Source: Trichobilharzia regenti (lineage: Eukaryota > Platyhelminthes > Trematoda > Strigeidida > Schistosomatidae). From it: a stretch of 64,000 nt of DNA. Position 1 is the first letter of the stretch. The number at the start of each line of letters is the position of its first letter. Positions 1 to 10,630 of the stretch are shown piece after piece. A program made the translations under genes and the position numbers. The notes under the pieces were generated by a model. The model was not told the origin of the DNA. It saw only the letters and a list, made by a program, of their open reading frames with translations, and ran no database searches. The DNA is taken from positions 20,761,379 to 20,825,378 of the forward strand of contig OX235263.1 of NCBI GenBank assembly GCA_944472135.2, given 5' to 3'.

Positions 1-889
1 AATCTAGATTTTCTTTGGTTTTTATGTTCGGCTAGTCTGACTCACTGCCCCTGTTCTACTAGTTTGACCTATGTATTGACCTGACAATCATTGTAGACAG
101 GGTATTAGATAAACTAAATTGTTTTGTTTTAAAAGCTCCACAGGACTGATCCTTTAACCGACAAAGCTTGTTTCTAATTGAGTTTGTGGGTGGTGTGAAT
201 GCCAGCCTCTTTTATTCCTGCTTTGTTAATAATTCTGTGTAAGATGATTTCCGAGGTTCCTTCGTTGTAATGTCAGATCTTTCGATAACTTACTGATTCC
301 AGGTGTTCTTGTTGCGCCAGTTATCCTGATCATTTGATGCGTATGCTGTATAAAGGGGTCAAAGAACACTATTCCGCATGATTGTTGAAAGGTGATAGCA
401 GGTCTATAAGAAGTTCAGTAACTGATCACTTTGTAGACATTAGCCACCCTATCTTAAGAAACTCCTGCTTCAAGAAGATCTAAAAAGTGGAAAGTAACCT
501 GCCCAAGGCGATCCACTTTCGCCACTAAATGAGGAAGTTAGATCTGTAAATTCAAAAGAAAATATTTTATCCACTTCTACTATAGTAGTTAGGACCCTAT
601 TGTTCTCAACCTAACTGCCTGACGTATTTTATTTCTCCTGACCCTTTCTGACTCATCTATCATCCCGAGCCCCTGAATAACAAAAAATTTCCTTTATTTC
701 TATGTGCATCCTGATTAAAGTTTACATCGAATTTTTAAATATTCCCATTTATAATATTAGAACAAGACATATAAGCGAACAATATTGTTTTCAATTAGAT
801 CTTCTTCAGGCTTTACTCTAATTTACATAGACTTATATATATAAAATTTTAACCAATGACAGTGATTTAGTGGATCAAATAATAATCGT
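1..889. other. AT-rich sequence, no feature recognised
   Basis: No reading frame, RNA gene or recognisable repeat head was found on either strand. It lies beyond the 3' side of the Penelope-like element described below and may hold diverged repeat tail. Confidence 0.4.
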
Positions 890-945
890 AATCATAATAA
901 TAATAATGATAATAATAATAATAATAATAATAGTAATAATATTGC
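890..945. repeat. (AAT)n microsatellite
   Basis: An imperfect run of AAT/ATG-type trinucleotides about 55 bp long. Similar trinucleotide runs mark the 3' tails of several non-LTR elements in this window, so it may be an old retroelement tail. Confidence 0.8.
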
Positions 946-1180
946 GGTAAATGTTTTGAACGAAGTTAATAGCGATGATTATAATAATAACAAAATATTG
1001 TTAATAAGGCTTATATAGGTGATAAGAATAACAAAGTTAGTATATGCATATATGTGGACAATTCAATAAATAAATAAATTAGGTCAAATCAAATGGAACG
1101 ATAATCAGAGTTTAAATAAATATCATAAAAGTACGAAGGAGAGGGATGATAAGAAAGGGTGGGAGGGTTTTGAATAGAAT

Positions 1181-2105
1181 TCACCTAGGCCAAGGGAGAG
1201 ACAAAGGTAGAACAAATTTCTTTTGTATACAAAGACTAGGATTGTTCTCTCGAATTCCCATAGCTTTGGCTAAGTGTAAAAGACGGGTTCTGATTCCGTT
1301 CGAAAGACTTGATGGAAAACGGTAAATAACTTTGAAAGCACTATTTTTGTCCACTTGGTGACCACTATCAATCAAATGAGCCAAAATAGAACTTCGTATG
1401 GACTTTATTTGACCTTTTCCGAACCATGAAGGAAGATGCTCTTTAATGCGTTTGTTAAGCTGTCTAGTTGTTCGGCCTATATAGCTTTCTCCACAGGAGC
1501 AACTAAATTTATAGATACACATGGAAGTGGCACAACTAGGTAACTTATCTTTCACTTGAGCAATCAAAATTGGCCGGCTGGAAAATGACAAACAGAGGGT
1601 GGCGGCAGTATAAGTCCGTTTTATCGCTCTCGATAATCTCTGATGTAAGACTTCACTAGCCACGTCCCCATTAAATTGCAGTTTGATGAACAGTTGTTTC
1701 TTTTTAACTGTTATCGGTTTCTCTTTATTGCACTTAGCATTCATGTGTCTCCTGACAAATCTACTAGGATAACCCATTTGGACTAACGTATTTTGGATGT
1801 ATCCTAGCTCATTCTCTAGAGAGTCATCTGTACAGATGCGTCTTGCTCTATTCGTCAGGCATCTGACCAAATTGATTTTGTAACGGATTGGTACATAACT
1901 GAGGAAATGTGTATATTGTCCTACAGATGTAGGTTTTCTATAGACATCTCTCTTTAGTGAACCATCCTCTCTTCTGCTCAATTGGGCGTCAAGAAAATGT
2001 AGTCCACCATCATATTCTTCTTCACAAGTGAAGATAAGCGATGGATGTGCATCGTTAAACTTTTTTAACATTTCATTCTTGTCAGCTTTCACATCAAGAA
2101 TAATA
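1181..2105 (-). pseudogene. Penelope-like element: RT thumb region plus GIY-YIG endonuclease
   Basis: This is the 3' part of a Penelope-like retroelement, whose protein joins a reverse transcriptase to a GIY-YIG nuclease. An open frame covers about 305 residues. It starts just downstream of where the catalytic YVDD would be, runs through the post-catalytic RT region (FLDAQLSR, DVYRKPTSVGQYTHF) and ends in a GIY-YIG module (YKFSCSCGESYIGRT, then LNKRIKEH). The RT catalytic core is missing, so the element is 5'-truncated. It abuts RTE sequence at about 2101-2105 and reads in one frame with it, giving a fused 465-codon ORF at 1181-2578. The fusion is probably fortuitous. Family assignment rests on motif recognition. 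Confidence 0.8.
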
Positions 2106-2970
2106 AAGGTCTGCAACTGCCTGTTGGAAATATTCTTTGTGACCCGCCCGCCAAGTTTCTCATCGGTATAGAAGAGCTGACTGACTTGACGTTTGTATTG
2201 AAAATCCCACCGAATTTTGTTGTTGATGTTAAGTTGAGTGACGAAGATTTCCAGATTGGTTTCAGGCTGATGAGTGCGTGTGTTTCTCGCCTTCCCGATT
2301 CTCGCTCGATTTGACATCCTCGTCCGTTCCGGCTGCCTGTAGTTGAGACAGTGCTCCCTAGATAAGTGAATGAAGTGACCTCTTTCAAATCCCTCCCGTT
2401 GATGGCGATTGGCGCTGGATGTTGCTGCTGCTGTTGTTGTTGGTTGGTTATTTTCATAACCTCCGTCCCGTCGATGTTCACATGCAGTCCTGTCTTCGCC
2501 GGCTGCTTCTTCGACCAGTTTGTCGATTTTCGCTTGTAAGTCTTCGATTGCGTGTGACATCAAATATAAATCATCCACGCACGAAATCCAGATGTTCTAG
2601 GTCCTTCACGTCGGTCCAGGATATCCCTGTTTTCTTGTTTCCCACTGTCTGACGCATAATCCAGTCCACGACAATTAGGAATATCATTGGTGATAATAAA
2701 CACCCTTGTCTGACTCCTGTGTTTACTCCAACGCCTCACTGAGTTTTCCGTTGTGAATCACTAGACATGTGCCACCGTTGTCGTAAAGTTGTTGAATAAG
2801 GTTGATGAATATTTAGGATACGCCATAGTACTCGAGTAGTTTCCAAATTACTTCGCGGTCAACGCTGTCTGTCGAAGGCCTTCTCAAAGTCCATGAAGTT
2901 GAGGTAGAGGTTTGATTGCCATTCCATGCTTTGTTCGATGATGATGCGTACAGTTGTAATCTGCTACCAA
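2101..2970 (-). pseudogene. RTE/SR2-like non-LTR retrotransposon fragment (RT domain)
   Basis: Read on the minus strand from about 2970, the sequence gives RTE reverse transcriptase pieces in order: IIIEQSMEWQSNLYLNFMDF, KAFDSVDREVIWKLL, DDLYLMSHAIEDL, then EVTSFTYLGSTVS and FNTNVKSV, ending near RVTKNISNRQLQTFI. The pieces fall in different frames with several stops, so the copy is dead. The same modules occur in the fuller copy at 21.0-22.8 kb. A CAG/CAA stretch near 2420-2450 gives a glutamine run in one frame. The fragment is cut off at 2101 by the Penelope-like insertion. Confidence 0.8.
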
Positions 2971-4530
2971 AATAGATCCTAGTCGTTTTTATGCTGTTAG
3001 GTTAAAATGTTGTAGTATGGAGTAAGTTTCAATGAAAATGTTTTTCTCTTGACCTGTGACCTCGGTAGATTCAGGTTCTGATGTAAGTTAGAGCTGACAC
3101 TACGATGACACAACCAATCAACCATGCCACAGTACTACCTCAGAAATTAAATGTGCAGGCCATATATCAATGTTCATGGTGGTGTTCAAGAGGTAGACTC
3201 CTTAAAGTATTCTCCTTCACTTCGGATAGGCAGGACTGTATTCCTTAGGTTTACTCACTTTCTGTTCCCTGTACAGCCATTTCGGCATGTATTATTGCTG
3301 TCATTCAGAATGTTAGTGAAATAAACTCCGTCACAGTCATCATCTATGACAAAACTTTTGCTCTACCTAGAATAACCGCATAATTTCCTATGGCTATTGT
3401 ATTGAATTTCCCCCCCCCCCTCCACACTCTACCAGTCAAAAAGACATCATTCTGAATAGGGTGTTAGAAGCTAATTAATTGCACCTAGAATCAAGACTAT
3501 CCAGTGTTTATTTAAGAAGTAATGACTAGCACTGATTATAATTACAGAATAGGCCAAGATACAAGAAACAGGGGAGCTGTACAATTGCACCTACAGCAAG
3601 TTTTATTTCACTAGTGTAGAATGAACTTGGAAACAACTATAAGTTTGCACAAGTGATTTAGTCAACTTTGGTCATAATTAAAGTAGCTTTGTAAACCTGC
3701 CATTGTTCTTCATTCTAAATTAACGGCAGTGTAGTGCGAATACCTCCGATTTCACTGTTTACTTCTATTTTTACTATTCTAGTAATTTCCGAAATATCTC
3801 TCAAACAGTCGATTTGTAAAACTTCAGACTAATCCACAAAACTGTAAATGTTTGTCCTATAATATTCATATCTTTTTGTGTGATAATTTACTGGCTACTC
3901 AAATAGCATTTGATCAATATATAATTAGTGCGATAAAATATTTTACTCACTGTTCATAGTTAAAATGTTAGGTAATTTCTGAAGATTTTTGGAAGCAAGT
4001 ACACAGACTAGAAGTGATGGTGGGTTTTTGAGAGATAGGCAGCTGAGAAGTTAATATATCTGAGTCGGTGATAAGGTTTTCAATTGTATGTTAAATACCA
4101 AGATGGCAAAATCAGTTCAGAGCGGCAACTTTAGATGATACCGAATACAAAACGTTAGGTCTCCTATTGTTCTCCCTTTAGACACTAATAAATCCATCTC
4201 CCTTCTATGTCAGACAATAACCGCCACTGTAGCGCAATTCATATTTAGTGAAAATGTCGTTTAAGAAATCATAAACACTTGTAGTATGTGTTCCGGTGTG
4301 CTGAGTATAACCGATAAATAAATAAATTCACTCTTGAAGGTAATCTGGAGTGGACCTGCAAAGTTCTACATATACACCATCGAAGCCATTCTTGCCGCTT
4401 ACTAGTTAAAGGCAATAAAACAGTTTAGAGGAGTAAAAACAGTAGTCAGCCATAAGTGCGGCCTTATAAAATAATGAGTAAGTGTTATATACTGACATAT
4501 TTTTGATACTCACTGGTTAGGATCATTGGA
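2971..4530. other. Intergenic sequence, nothing recognised
   Basis: No convincing ORF or repeat family was identified. A run of about 12 C residues at 3411-3422 is the only compositional oddity. Confidence 0.4.
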
Positions 4531-4540
4531 ATGGACTTAT

Positions 4541-4581
4541 ATTATTATTATTATTATTATTACTATTATTATTACTATTAT
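4541..4581. repeat. (ATT)n microsatellite at the 3' end of an RTE copy
   Basis: About 40 bp of ATT repeats directly next to the 3' end of the minus-strand RTE tail. A trinucleotide tail of this kind also ends the RTE copy at 22.8 kb. Confidence 0.8.
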
Positions 4582-5110
4582 CTTGGGAACCAAGTGGAAC
4601 ACAGGACTTCAATAGCACACTTCCATTCCGTCCTCTTCTCTGAAGTTATTTTCAACTGCCTCTACGGACCTTATAATCTCTTGTCTTCACATCACCCTCG
4701 AACGCCTGAACAGTCGTTTGTCACTCAGGGTTTACTCAATAGTCTGGTGCGTGGTGTCAGCCAATGACCTTCTCAGCGTGTATCCAATCCACCTCTAATT
4801 TCTTCACCGTATTTGTTAGGTTTTAGATCCTTGGCGGATTCATTTCCAGAGCACCGTGTTGCTAATCCTTTCTGGCAGGACTGACCTAATCTTTAGTATG
4901 GAACGACAGAAGAATTAAAGCTAACTAGTACCACTTCATGGATTTCCTGTCTCAGCTAATTCTACACTGGAATTTTGTGTTGACCAAAATCATTTTAGAA
5001 ACGTCTCCTGTGGTTACTCTTCTGATCAGCTTCTGCTCTAATGCTCTTCTTTCGTATTTCTGATTTCTTAATGTCACCCTACCGTTTTCCATGATATGTT
5101 TTTCTCTGCT
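4582..5110 (-). pseudogene. RTE/SR2-like retrotransposon, C-terminal and 3' tail
   Basis: Minus-strand translation gives RWIGYTLRRSLADTT, the conserved C-terminal signature of RTE reverse transcriptases (compare RWIGHGLGRLL in the copy near 22550), followed by a 3' region ending in a TTCCACTTGGTTCCCAAG-type sequence and the trinucleotide tail. Stops and frameshifts are frequent. Upstream of about 5110 the similarity fades. Confidence 0.65.
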
Positions 5111-5593
5111 TGTTAAAAGTCACATTTCAGCCGAATAAACGATGAAAAGGCAATCAACTTTTTGAATATATAAAGATATCCATATGTCTGTCAGGTTGAA
5201 AGTGAGAATGGTTTCCGACCAATGATGATTACGATGAACAGTTAGTTGGTTGTAATTACAGGGTGAGCAAATCACCCCACAGACTATACTTTTATGGGGA
5301 ACATATACACATCTCAAAAGTTTACGTCGATTATTATGAGGTATAGACATTTCAAACCAGGATGAAAACATTCCGAAGTTTTCTGTATTTTCACGTACTG
5401 TACTGATATGTATCCATATATATATATATATATGGTGGTCTCTCTTTCTATTGCTCTCTTAGTCTGTGACCATTGCACTTTGATGAACCTGTCTCCTTTA
5501 ACAATGTATATTCCCCTTATATTATATATAATATGTGTGTTTGTTGACAGTCCGTTGCTTGGTGACATATATCCATATTATATGTATGTTTGT

Positions 5594-5870
5594 TGACATG
5601 TCTGCTATATTTTGCTATGTATATATGGATCGATACTCCATTATAATTAGCCATTCATGTTAAGACTGTCTATTGATTTGTTCACACACTTGTCTGGACA
5701 TTAATATATGTATATATATTGCATTCACATTCTTGTGGACATTGATTCTCCTGGTTTTGGAAAATAGAAGCATCATCGCAAACCTAGTGGTCTTCTGATT
5801 TCCGTCTTTCTTGCGTCAGGACTATTAAATTCTCGACCAGTACATAACAATAATTTGGTGACGAGTACAT
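5594..5870 (+). mobile_element. Ty3/gypsy-like LTR followed by a primer-binding site
   Basis: An LTR-like sequence begins TGACATGTCTGC and ends CAGTACATAACA at 5849. A few bases on is TGGTGACGAG, the form expected of a tRNA primer-binding site, so the LTR is in plus orientation with a trace of internal sequence. The second half is closely similar to the copy at 7181-7541 (shared block around GTGGTCTTCTGATTTCC). No coding remnant follows. Resemblance to the schistosome Boudicca group is a guess. Confidence 0.55.
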
Positions 5871-6034
5871 AACATATACATTGAGAACCACTTTAAAATG
5901 TAAGTGACTACGGCATAAAGTTCCCTGGAGTCTTGATGCAAATTTGTAGCCAGTGGGACGTGGAGACAAATGCTCGCCAATGACGCTGTTCGGCAGTCAC
6001 CTCATACATTGGAAGTGCACAAAAGTTAGATCTC

Positions 6035-6265
6035 TATGGTCATTTGATTCCACCCTATCGGCTAAATAGTCAACAGACTTGCTTTCTAACTTCAAGGTCC
6101 TGGATTCAATATCTAGTGTGGTCATAGGTACGTACTGCTGAAGAGTGCACAGTCAGGATAACACGACTGTCCAATACTCCCCTAGTTCTCAGTGGTTTTC
6201 AAATCGATGCTATTTAACGATCTACCTTGAAACCATTCAAATCCCTCAAAACTAACAATTGAAAA
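6035..6265 (+). mobile_element. tRNA-headed SINE with hammerhead-like tail (family C)
   Basis: A diverged copy: tRNA-like head, then GTACGTACTGCTGAAGAGT, then CTGTCCAATACTCCCC and a shared 3' body ending near AAATCCCT. The hammerhead-like core is degraded (CTGCTGA, and no intact GAAAC). Confidence 0.6.
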
Positions 6266-6612
6266 ACAAAAATATATGTCAAGTAACCGCAATTGATAAA
6301 CCATTACTATTTCCTTCGAGTCTGAGTGAAACAAGAGTTTCATCAGCACACAACTTCATTCCACCACCACCACCCTCGTTTACTGAGTCCAATAACTGCC
6401 GATAAGCTTTCATCTTCTCCTCACAAAATTTACCCAACTTCACAATCAGACGCTCAACTCATCGTTTCCCGTTCGGTTACCCCAGCGTCAGTCCGATACA
6501 ACTCCATATATGAACCATGCAAAGCGTTATACAAAAAATAAAACACTGACATATTTAATTACCTCAATGTAACTGAGTGTTATGTGGAACATTCAGTTGT
6601 CCATCTCCACTT
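6266..6612. other. Intergenic, downstream of the FBXO36-like gene
   Basis: No feature recognised. On the minus strand this would hold the 3' untranslated region of the F-box gene. No clear AATAAA was found on that strand. Confidence 0.3.
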
Positions 6613-6852
6613 TCACCGTTTTTTTCTAAAGTAAGACGTCGTAATTGTACCTATACAGTAGTAGTAGTAGTAATAATAATAACAATAATTTCTGCTTGCT
6701 TTTTTGATCGACTTTACCTGAAGATGTAATTTACTGGTGAAAAATAACTTCTTCCATCCAAATAGTTTAGCTAAATCTTCAATAGCTTCATTTGGTTGCA
6801 CTGATGTTGTACCGATATAAATTTCCCGCCATAATGATTCACTATTACACAT
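6613..6852 (-). CDS. FBXO36: FBXO36-like F-box protein, last coding exon
   Basis: The exon starts after an AG acceptor (TTTAAAG|ATG) and encodes MCNSESLWREIYIG, then EAIEDLAKLFGWKKLFFTSK and LHLQ, then the stop. It lines up with the end of human FBXO36 (SDKLWEQIV, then TGWRQLFFTNKLQLQ). It joins in phase 0 to the F-box exon at 6917-7089. The last 27 or so residues are odd: a microsatellite at 6657-6690 encodes a run of eight tyrosines broken only by a cysteine near its start, followed by a short unique tail. Family members usually end in a basic tail. Either the repeat is translated or an unseen splice removes it. Confidence 0.8.
   Translation of the reverse strand: MCNSESLWREIYIGTTSVQPNEAIEDLAKLFGWKKLFFTSKLHLQVKSIKKASRNYCYYYYYYYYCIGTITTSYFRKKR
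6657..6690. repeat. (GTA/ATA)n microsatellite inside a coding exon
   Basis: A run of GTA and ATA/ACA trinucleotides which, on the minus strand and in frame with the FBXO36-like exon, reads as TAT/TAC tyrosine codons. Confidence 0.8.
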
Positions 6853-6916
6853 CTTTAAATTTGAAAAAAGTAAACACAACAATAATTTAAAAGGTGATTT
6901 AAGAATATGAATCTAC

Positions 6917-7089
6917 CTGATTTAGAAATTTTGATGTAACTCCTAGATTGATTACATCTTCCAGATTTAAATAGGAAATTATTTTTACTAAGATTTCATA
7001 TGGTAATCTGACTAAGTAGTCCAATTTTCCAGAGCATAGATTTAAACAATAGTCTAGTGTTTCTTGACCCATAACTCTGAGTATTTCAT
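6917..7089 (-). CDS. FBXO36: FBXO36-like F-box protein, F-box exon
   Basis: This exon encodes the F-box, which in this family recruits the protein to SKP1 in an SCF ubiquitin ligase. It reads EILRVMGQETLDYCLNLC, then GKLDYLVRLPYEILVKIISY, then LNLEDVINLGVTSKFLNQ. It matches human FBXO36 around ILDYVINLCKGKFDFLERL. The acceptor is a pyrimidine tract ending TTTGTAG|ATGAAA and the donor is CAG|GTAGAT. At 173 bp the exon enters in phase 1 and leaves in phase 0, which fits both neighbouring exons. Substrate is unknown. Confidence 0.88.
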
Positions 7090-7180
7090 CTACAAAAAAA
7101 TAAAATAACGAGTAAAACAAATAGGCAAGTAACAGGCGACTTGGTATGTACCCACATGATGTGTGTGTGTGTTTTGTTTT

Positions 7181-7541
7181 TGACAGTCTATTATATTTTG
7201 CTATGTGTATATGGATCGATATTCCATTATAACTGACAATATGCTTTTGTCTGTCCACTAACTAAATAAACAATATATGACCTTGTTATCACATGACATT
7301 ACAACCAACCATGGTAAGACGTTATCTTATTGGTTCATGTGTATTAGCCATTTTCATATATATTTGTGTACTGTATTATTGTTCACACACAGTTCGTACA
7401 TCTAAGTACCCTTCCACTCACACACTTGTGTGACATTTATTTTCCTTGTTTGGAAAATACAAGTATCATCGTAAATCTGGTGGTCTTCTGATTTCCCTTT
7501 TTCCGCGTCAGGATTATTAACCACTCGACGAGTACATAACA
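7181..7541 (+). mobile_element. Solo gypsy-like LTR in an FBXO36 intron
   Basis: About 361 bp beginning TGACAGTC and ending GTACATAACA. It shares its start and its last 110 bp or so with the LTR at 5594-5849. No internal region follows, and no clean target duplication is visible (flanks GTTTT and CGACT). Confidence 0.55.
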
Positions 7542-8217
7542 CGACTAAAGGATGCTTTTTCCTTTTATTGCTCAAACAGATGTCATCATCTTTATTATCA
7601 TTCGTTTTTTCCGAGTTACGGGTAGAATATAAAGCTTTAGTAGTATATCGCCGCTGTACACTGTTCCATGTCGGGATTTCTACCCGACTCTACGATTACC
7701 TACACGCTTTCATCCTCTTCCTCCATGTTATCCTTGGATATATGACCCACTAGGGTTCCACACACACACACACACACGAGAAGCTGCTGTGTAATGAATG
7801 GATGTTATTCAAAATTCCCCTTCAACGTATGTCTATGTCTCCAATAGAAAAACTTGGGCCACCAAAATGCTCCATCTCGTTTTGTTTAAATTGATTAAAA
7901 TATGATCTCTAGTGGTATTATTTACTGTTGTGACTATTTAAAATGTTTACAGCCTGTTGATTCACAAAGTTCTGCTAGACTTGAGATGAAGATATAATTG
8001 TGAGTGACAAAGTACCCCAATACATTAGACAACTGTTCTTGAGTTACTTCCTTGCGTCTTAGAAATTCTTATTATTGGATTTCAAAGGAAATATCTTGGA
8101 TTCTTCGAAAAAGACAAAGTAGAAATATCATAAGTGAGTGATGTGTACTGCAGGTCGCAGAACACTGTGTTATAAGATCTACTGTCAATTAATAATTCTA
8201 TTTAAATTTCTTATACA
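7542..8217. other. Intron sequence with a (CA)n run
   Basis: Lies between FBXO36-like exons at 7089 and 9379. It contains a (CA)n microsatellite at about 7757-7776 and otherwise nothing recognised. Confidence 0.5.
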
Positions 8218-8650
8218 AAGAGTGTGGTGCACCGTTTACGTTCAGACGACTGATGACGCTATTACTTAAGAACTTGAAAAACGTGGAGGTGTATGGTGAT
8301 GATCTCGTCATATACAGTCAAAACGAAAACGATCATGTGTAGCATGTAGAAGCTGTGCTGCGACGCATCAAAGAGTTTGGACTGCGCGTCAACAAAACCA
8401 AGTCTCAGATAGCCAAAAAGAATGTTACTCTGTTGGGACATAAAGTGGAGAATGGTGAGATTAAACCACTATTGGAGAAAACTTTGACGATAAAATTGAT
8501 CCCAGCCCCGAATTAAAAGAGAAAATTGAGACATTTCTTGGGTAGAGCAGCGTTTTATAGTCGCTTCGTGAAGAACTTCATTGAGATAGCAGCCCCTCTG
8601 TACAGGCTAGCCCAAAATGGTAGACAACATTTTACGTCAATAGGTATGTC
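8218..8650 (+). pseudogene. Ty3/gypsy reverse transcriptase fragment
   Basis: Plus-strand translation gives GAPFTFRRLMTLL, VYGDDLVIYSQN (RT catalytic box), HVEAVLRRIKEFGLRVNKTK, VTLLGHKVENGEIKP and HFLGRAAFYSRFVKNF, in the order of a gypsy RT palm and thumb. There is a stop just after the catalytic box and another near LIPAPN. No LTR or integrase is attached. It sits inside the FBXO36 intron. Confidence 0.8.
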
Positions 8651-8955
8651 GCAAATATCGGTGGTGAGAAAATATGAACAAGACTTATTCAGCAACCAAT
8701 CACAGCAGACTTGATGTAGGCAGATACAGTTAACACATAGGTGACCTGACATTCAAGAAATAGTCACAATGAAATGCAAGGTCAACTTTCTGTAAGAAAC
8801 AACCAGTCAGAAGACTGTGTTTGTCTGGTTGAATAAGCTATAATAATGTACATGGAATATATATAGATACGTGTTGATTTCCTTATTAAACGATATGCTG
8901 CTTAAATCTTGCCTTTTGTCGTTACAAGAGAAAATATAATACAATAAACTCCCTT

Positions 8956-9197
8956 GTGTGCGTTGGTTGCACAGTGGTAAAGTGCTCGTCGACTTTGCAT
9001 ATGGTCCGGGGTTCGATCCCCAGCGGACGCACTCCTATACCTCGCTAAGCCAGTAGTAGGACTAGTAAAGAGGGAAGGTTGAGCATGAGGCTAGCAACCC
9101 CATCCTGTAAGAATAACAACCACTTCTGTCGAAACTTCAAGCCTCTAGCTTGAAGCCTCCTGTATCTCATTGGTAACGTAAATGAATACAAAAAACC
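8956..9197 (+). mobile_element. tRNA-headed SINE (family A)
   Basis: The head begins GTGCGTTGGTTGCACAGTGG, with an A-box-like region and a clear B box GGTTCGATCCC at about 9010-9020. The body includes CTCGCTAAGCCAGTAGTAGG and GCTTGAAGCC near the 3' end. At least five other copies lie in this window. Orientation is opposite to the host gene. Confidence 0.8.
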
Positions 9198-9378
9198 TCC
9201 CTTGTTCAAGACAAGACTATTATTATTATTATGTCATTGCTAGTTTAGAAATGCCAATGATTTGCACTAGAATGTCTTCTGTCTGATTGGTTTAAAACAA
9301 TTTATTTTTTTAATTATATCTGTCAAAGTATTTTGTATAATTCCTCTAATTTTTTCTGTTAGTGACAGTTGAACTCAC

Positions 9379-9487
9379 TTTGCATACGATCATCGTGTTC
9401 AAATTCTTCATAAGTTGAAACACTTTCACCTGGATGATACTTTGCACCATCATTTCTTGATGTTATCTTCCACCATCTCCATTTAAT
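9379..9487 (-). CDS. FBXO36: FBXO36-like F-box protein, second coding exon
   Basis: The exon encodes IKWRWWKITSRNDGAKYHPG, then ESVSTYEEFEHDDRMQ. It aligns with human FBXO36 VIFRWWKISLR and the following KPGEAKETHEDF block. The acceptor is a pyrimidine-rich stretch ending GACAAG|ATTAAA and the donor is CAAA|GTGAGT. It enters in phase 0 and leaves in phase 1, matching the F-box exon 2.3 kb away. By homology one exon of about 30 residues with the start codon should lie upstream (above 9487). I could not identify it, so the gene is incomplete here. Confidence 0.85.
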
Positions 9488-9595
9488 CTTGTCAACAGAA
9501 TGACACAGGAATACAAAGGGATAAATAACAAATATTAGAGGGGATACATGTGTGTGTGTGTGATTCTATAATTTTTAAGTAATATTAGTACTTTT

Positions 9596-9785
9596 CAAGT
9601 GTTGGTTTGAAGGTATTTGATTTATGTGGAGTTTGATCATGGTTTGAACCATGGAAAACCAGGGAGTACTGGACATCTGTTTCACTCTTGTTTAATACTT
9701 CTCAGTAGTACACACCTAAGACCTCACTAGGGATAGAACTAAAGACCTGTAGATGCAAAGGAGAGCTCGCTATATATTGCACATT
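9596..9785 (-). mobile_element. SINE family C, minus orientation
   Basis: Minus-strand copy with GTCCAGTACTCCCTGG-type body and a decayed hammerhead-like core. It faces the copy at 9795-9990 head to head. Confidence 0.6.
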
Positions 9786-9794
9786 TGTGAAAGA

Positions 9795-9990
9795 TAGAAT
9801 CTATGAGCCATTAGACAACTTCCCAGTGACTGAACGGTTAATGAAATTACCTTGTAACCTGAAAGACCGAAGTTTGACGCCTGATGGGTTCATCGGCTGG
9901 TACTGATGAAGAGTCCCAGACAAGGAGGAAACGGCTATCCAGTATTTCCTGGTTTCTAGTGGTTCTCTAACTTATATTAATCTCAATATA
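9795..9990 (+). mobile_element. SINE family C with hammerhead-like core
   Basis: The head carries CCAGTGACTGAACGG and CTTGTAACCTGAAAG. The tail carries CTGATGA (9903-9909) and GAAAC (9928-9932), the conserved boxes of a hammerhead ribozyme, separated by a poor stem II because of base changes. The body continues to CTAGTGGTTCTCTAAC. Confidence 0.65.
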
Positions 9991-10405
9991 GCAAAAATAT
10001 TCATTCAGACATCTATAAAATACAAAATAACCATCGAGCAAAGAATATTCTTTTCGATAAATTCCTCTTCTGGCTCTAGAGTTATATATGCATGTTTATA
10101 TACACAAAATATTCAAGATTGGTAGTTAATAACAATATTGGTGTTTTTTAAATAATATCAATTTGTAAAGTGTGATCAATGCACTTACAGTTCACTAAAA
10201 ATACTTAAATTATAATAATCATAATAAAGATATAATAGCGAATAGAATATCAACTAAAATTAGGGAGATTGCACAAAAATTCAGGATAATTCAAACCTGG
10301 ATGGCCAAGGTAATGACAATGTCTGAACTAGCTGCTTTTGGACGCACAAATTAGGCTTTTTACTGTGGTTCCCGACAGCCTCAGCAATATTTAGTAATCG
10401 AACTC
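9991..10405. other. AT-rich intergenic sequence
   Basis: No ORF or repeat recognised. Confidence 0.4.
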
Positions 10406-10630
10406 TTAAGGTGGAGTATCATCCATGTACCGACAGTAAAATTCGAGTTCACTAATAACATCCTTTAGAGGCCCACTTTCTAGTTTCGCAAGGAAAATGT
10501 TGGCTAGAATGGATCCTAGTGGTGACCCTATTGCCACACCGTCAATTTGTCTATATAGTTCCTTATTAAATAAAAAGTGGACATTCATTGTACATTTCAA
10601 GAGAAGCTCTTTTATAAATCTATTCAAACT
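10406..10630 (-). pseudogene. Penelope-like element, RT palm fragment
   Basis: About 73 residues reading NRFIKELLLKCTMNVHFLF, LYRQIDGVAIGSPLGSILA and FYCRYMDD: RT boxes B and C of Penelope-like elements. It ends right after the catalytic YMDD. No thumb or GIY-YIG domain follows, so it is a short fragment. Confidence 0.8.

Noticed and set aside
2089..2481. 130-codon frame with a glutamine run, as a host gene
   Set aside because: It contains EVTSFTYLGSTVS and FNTNVKSV, which are RTE reverse transcriptase; the run is a CAG/CAA repeat.
8956..9030. tRNA gene (also at 13266, 18752, 57089 and 62690)
   Set aside because: B boxes are good, but each is followed by the same SINE body and acceptor stems do not pair properly.
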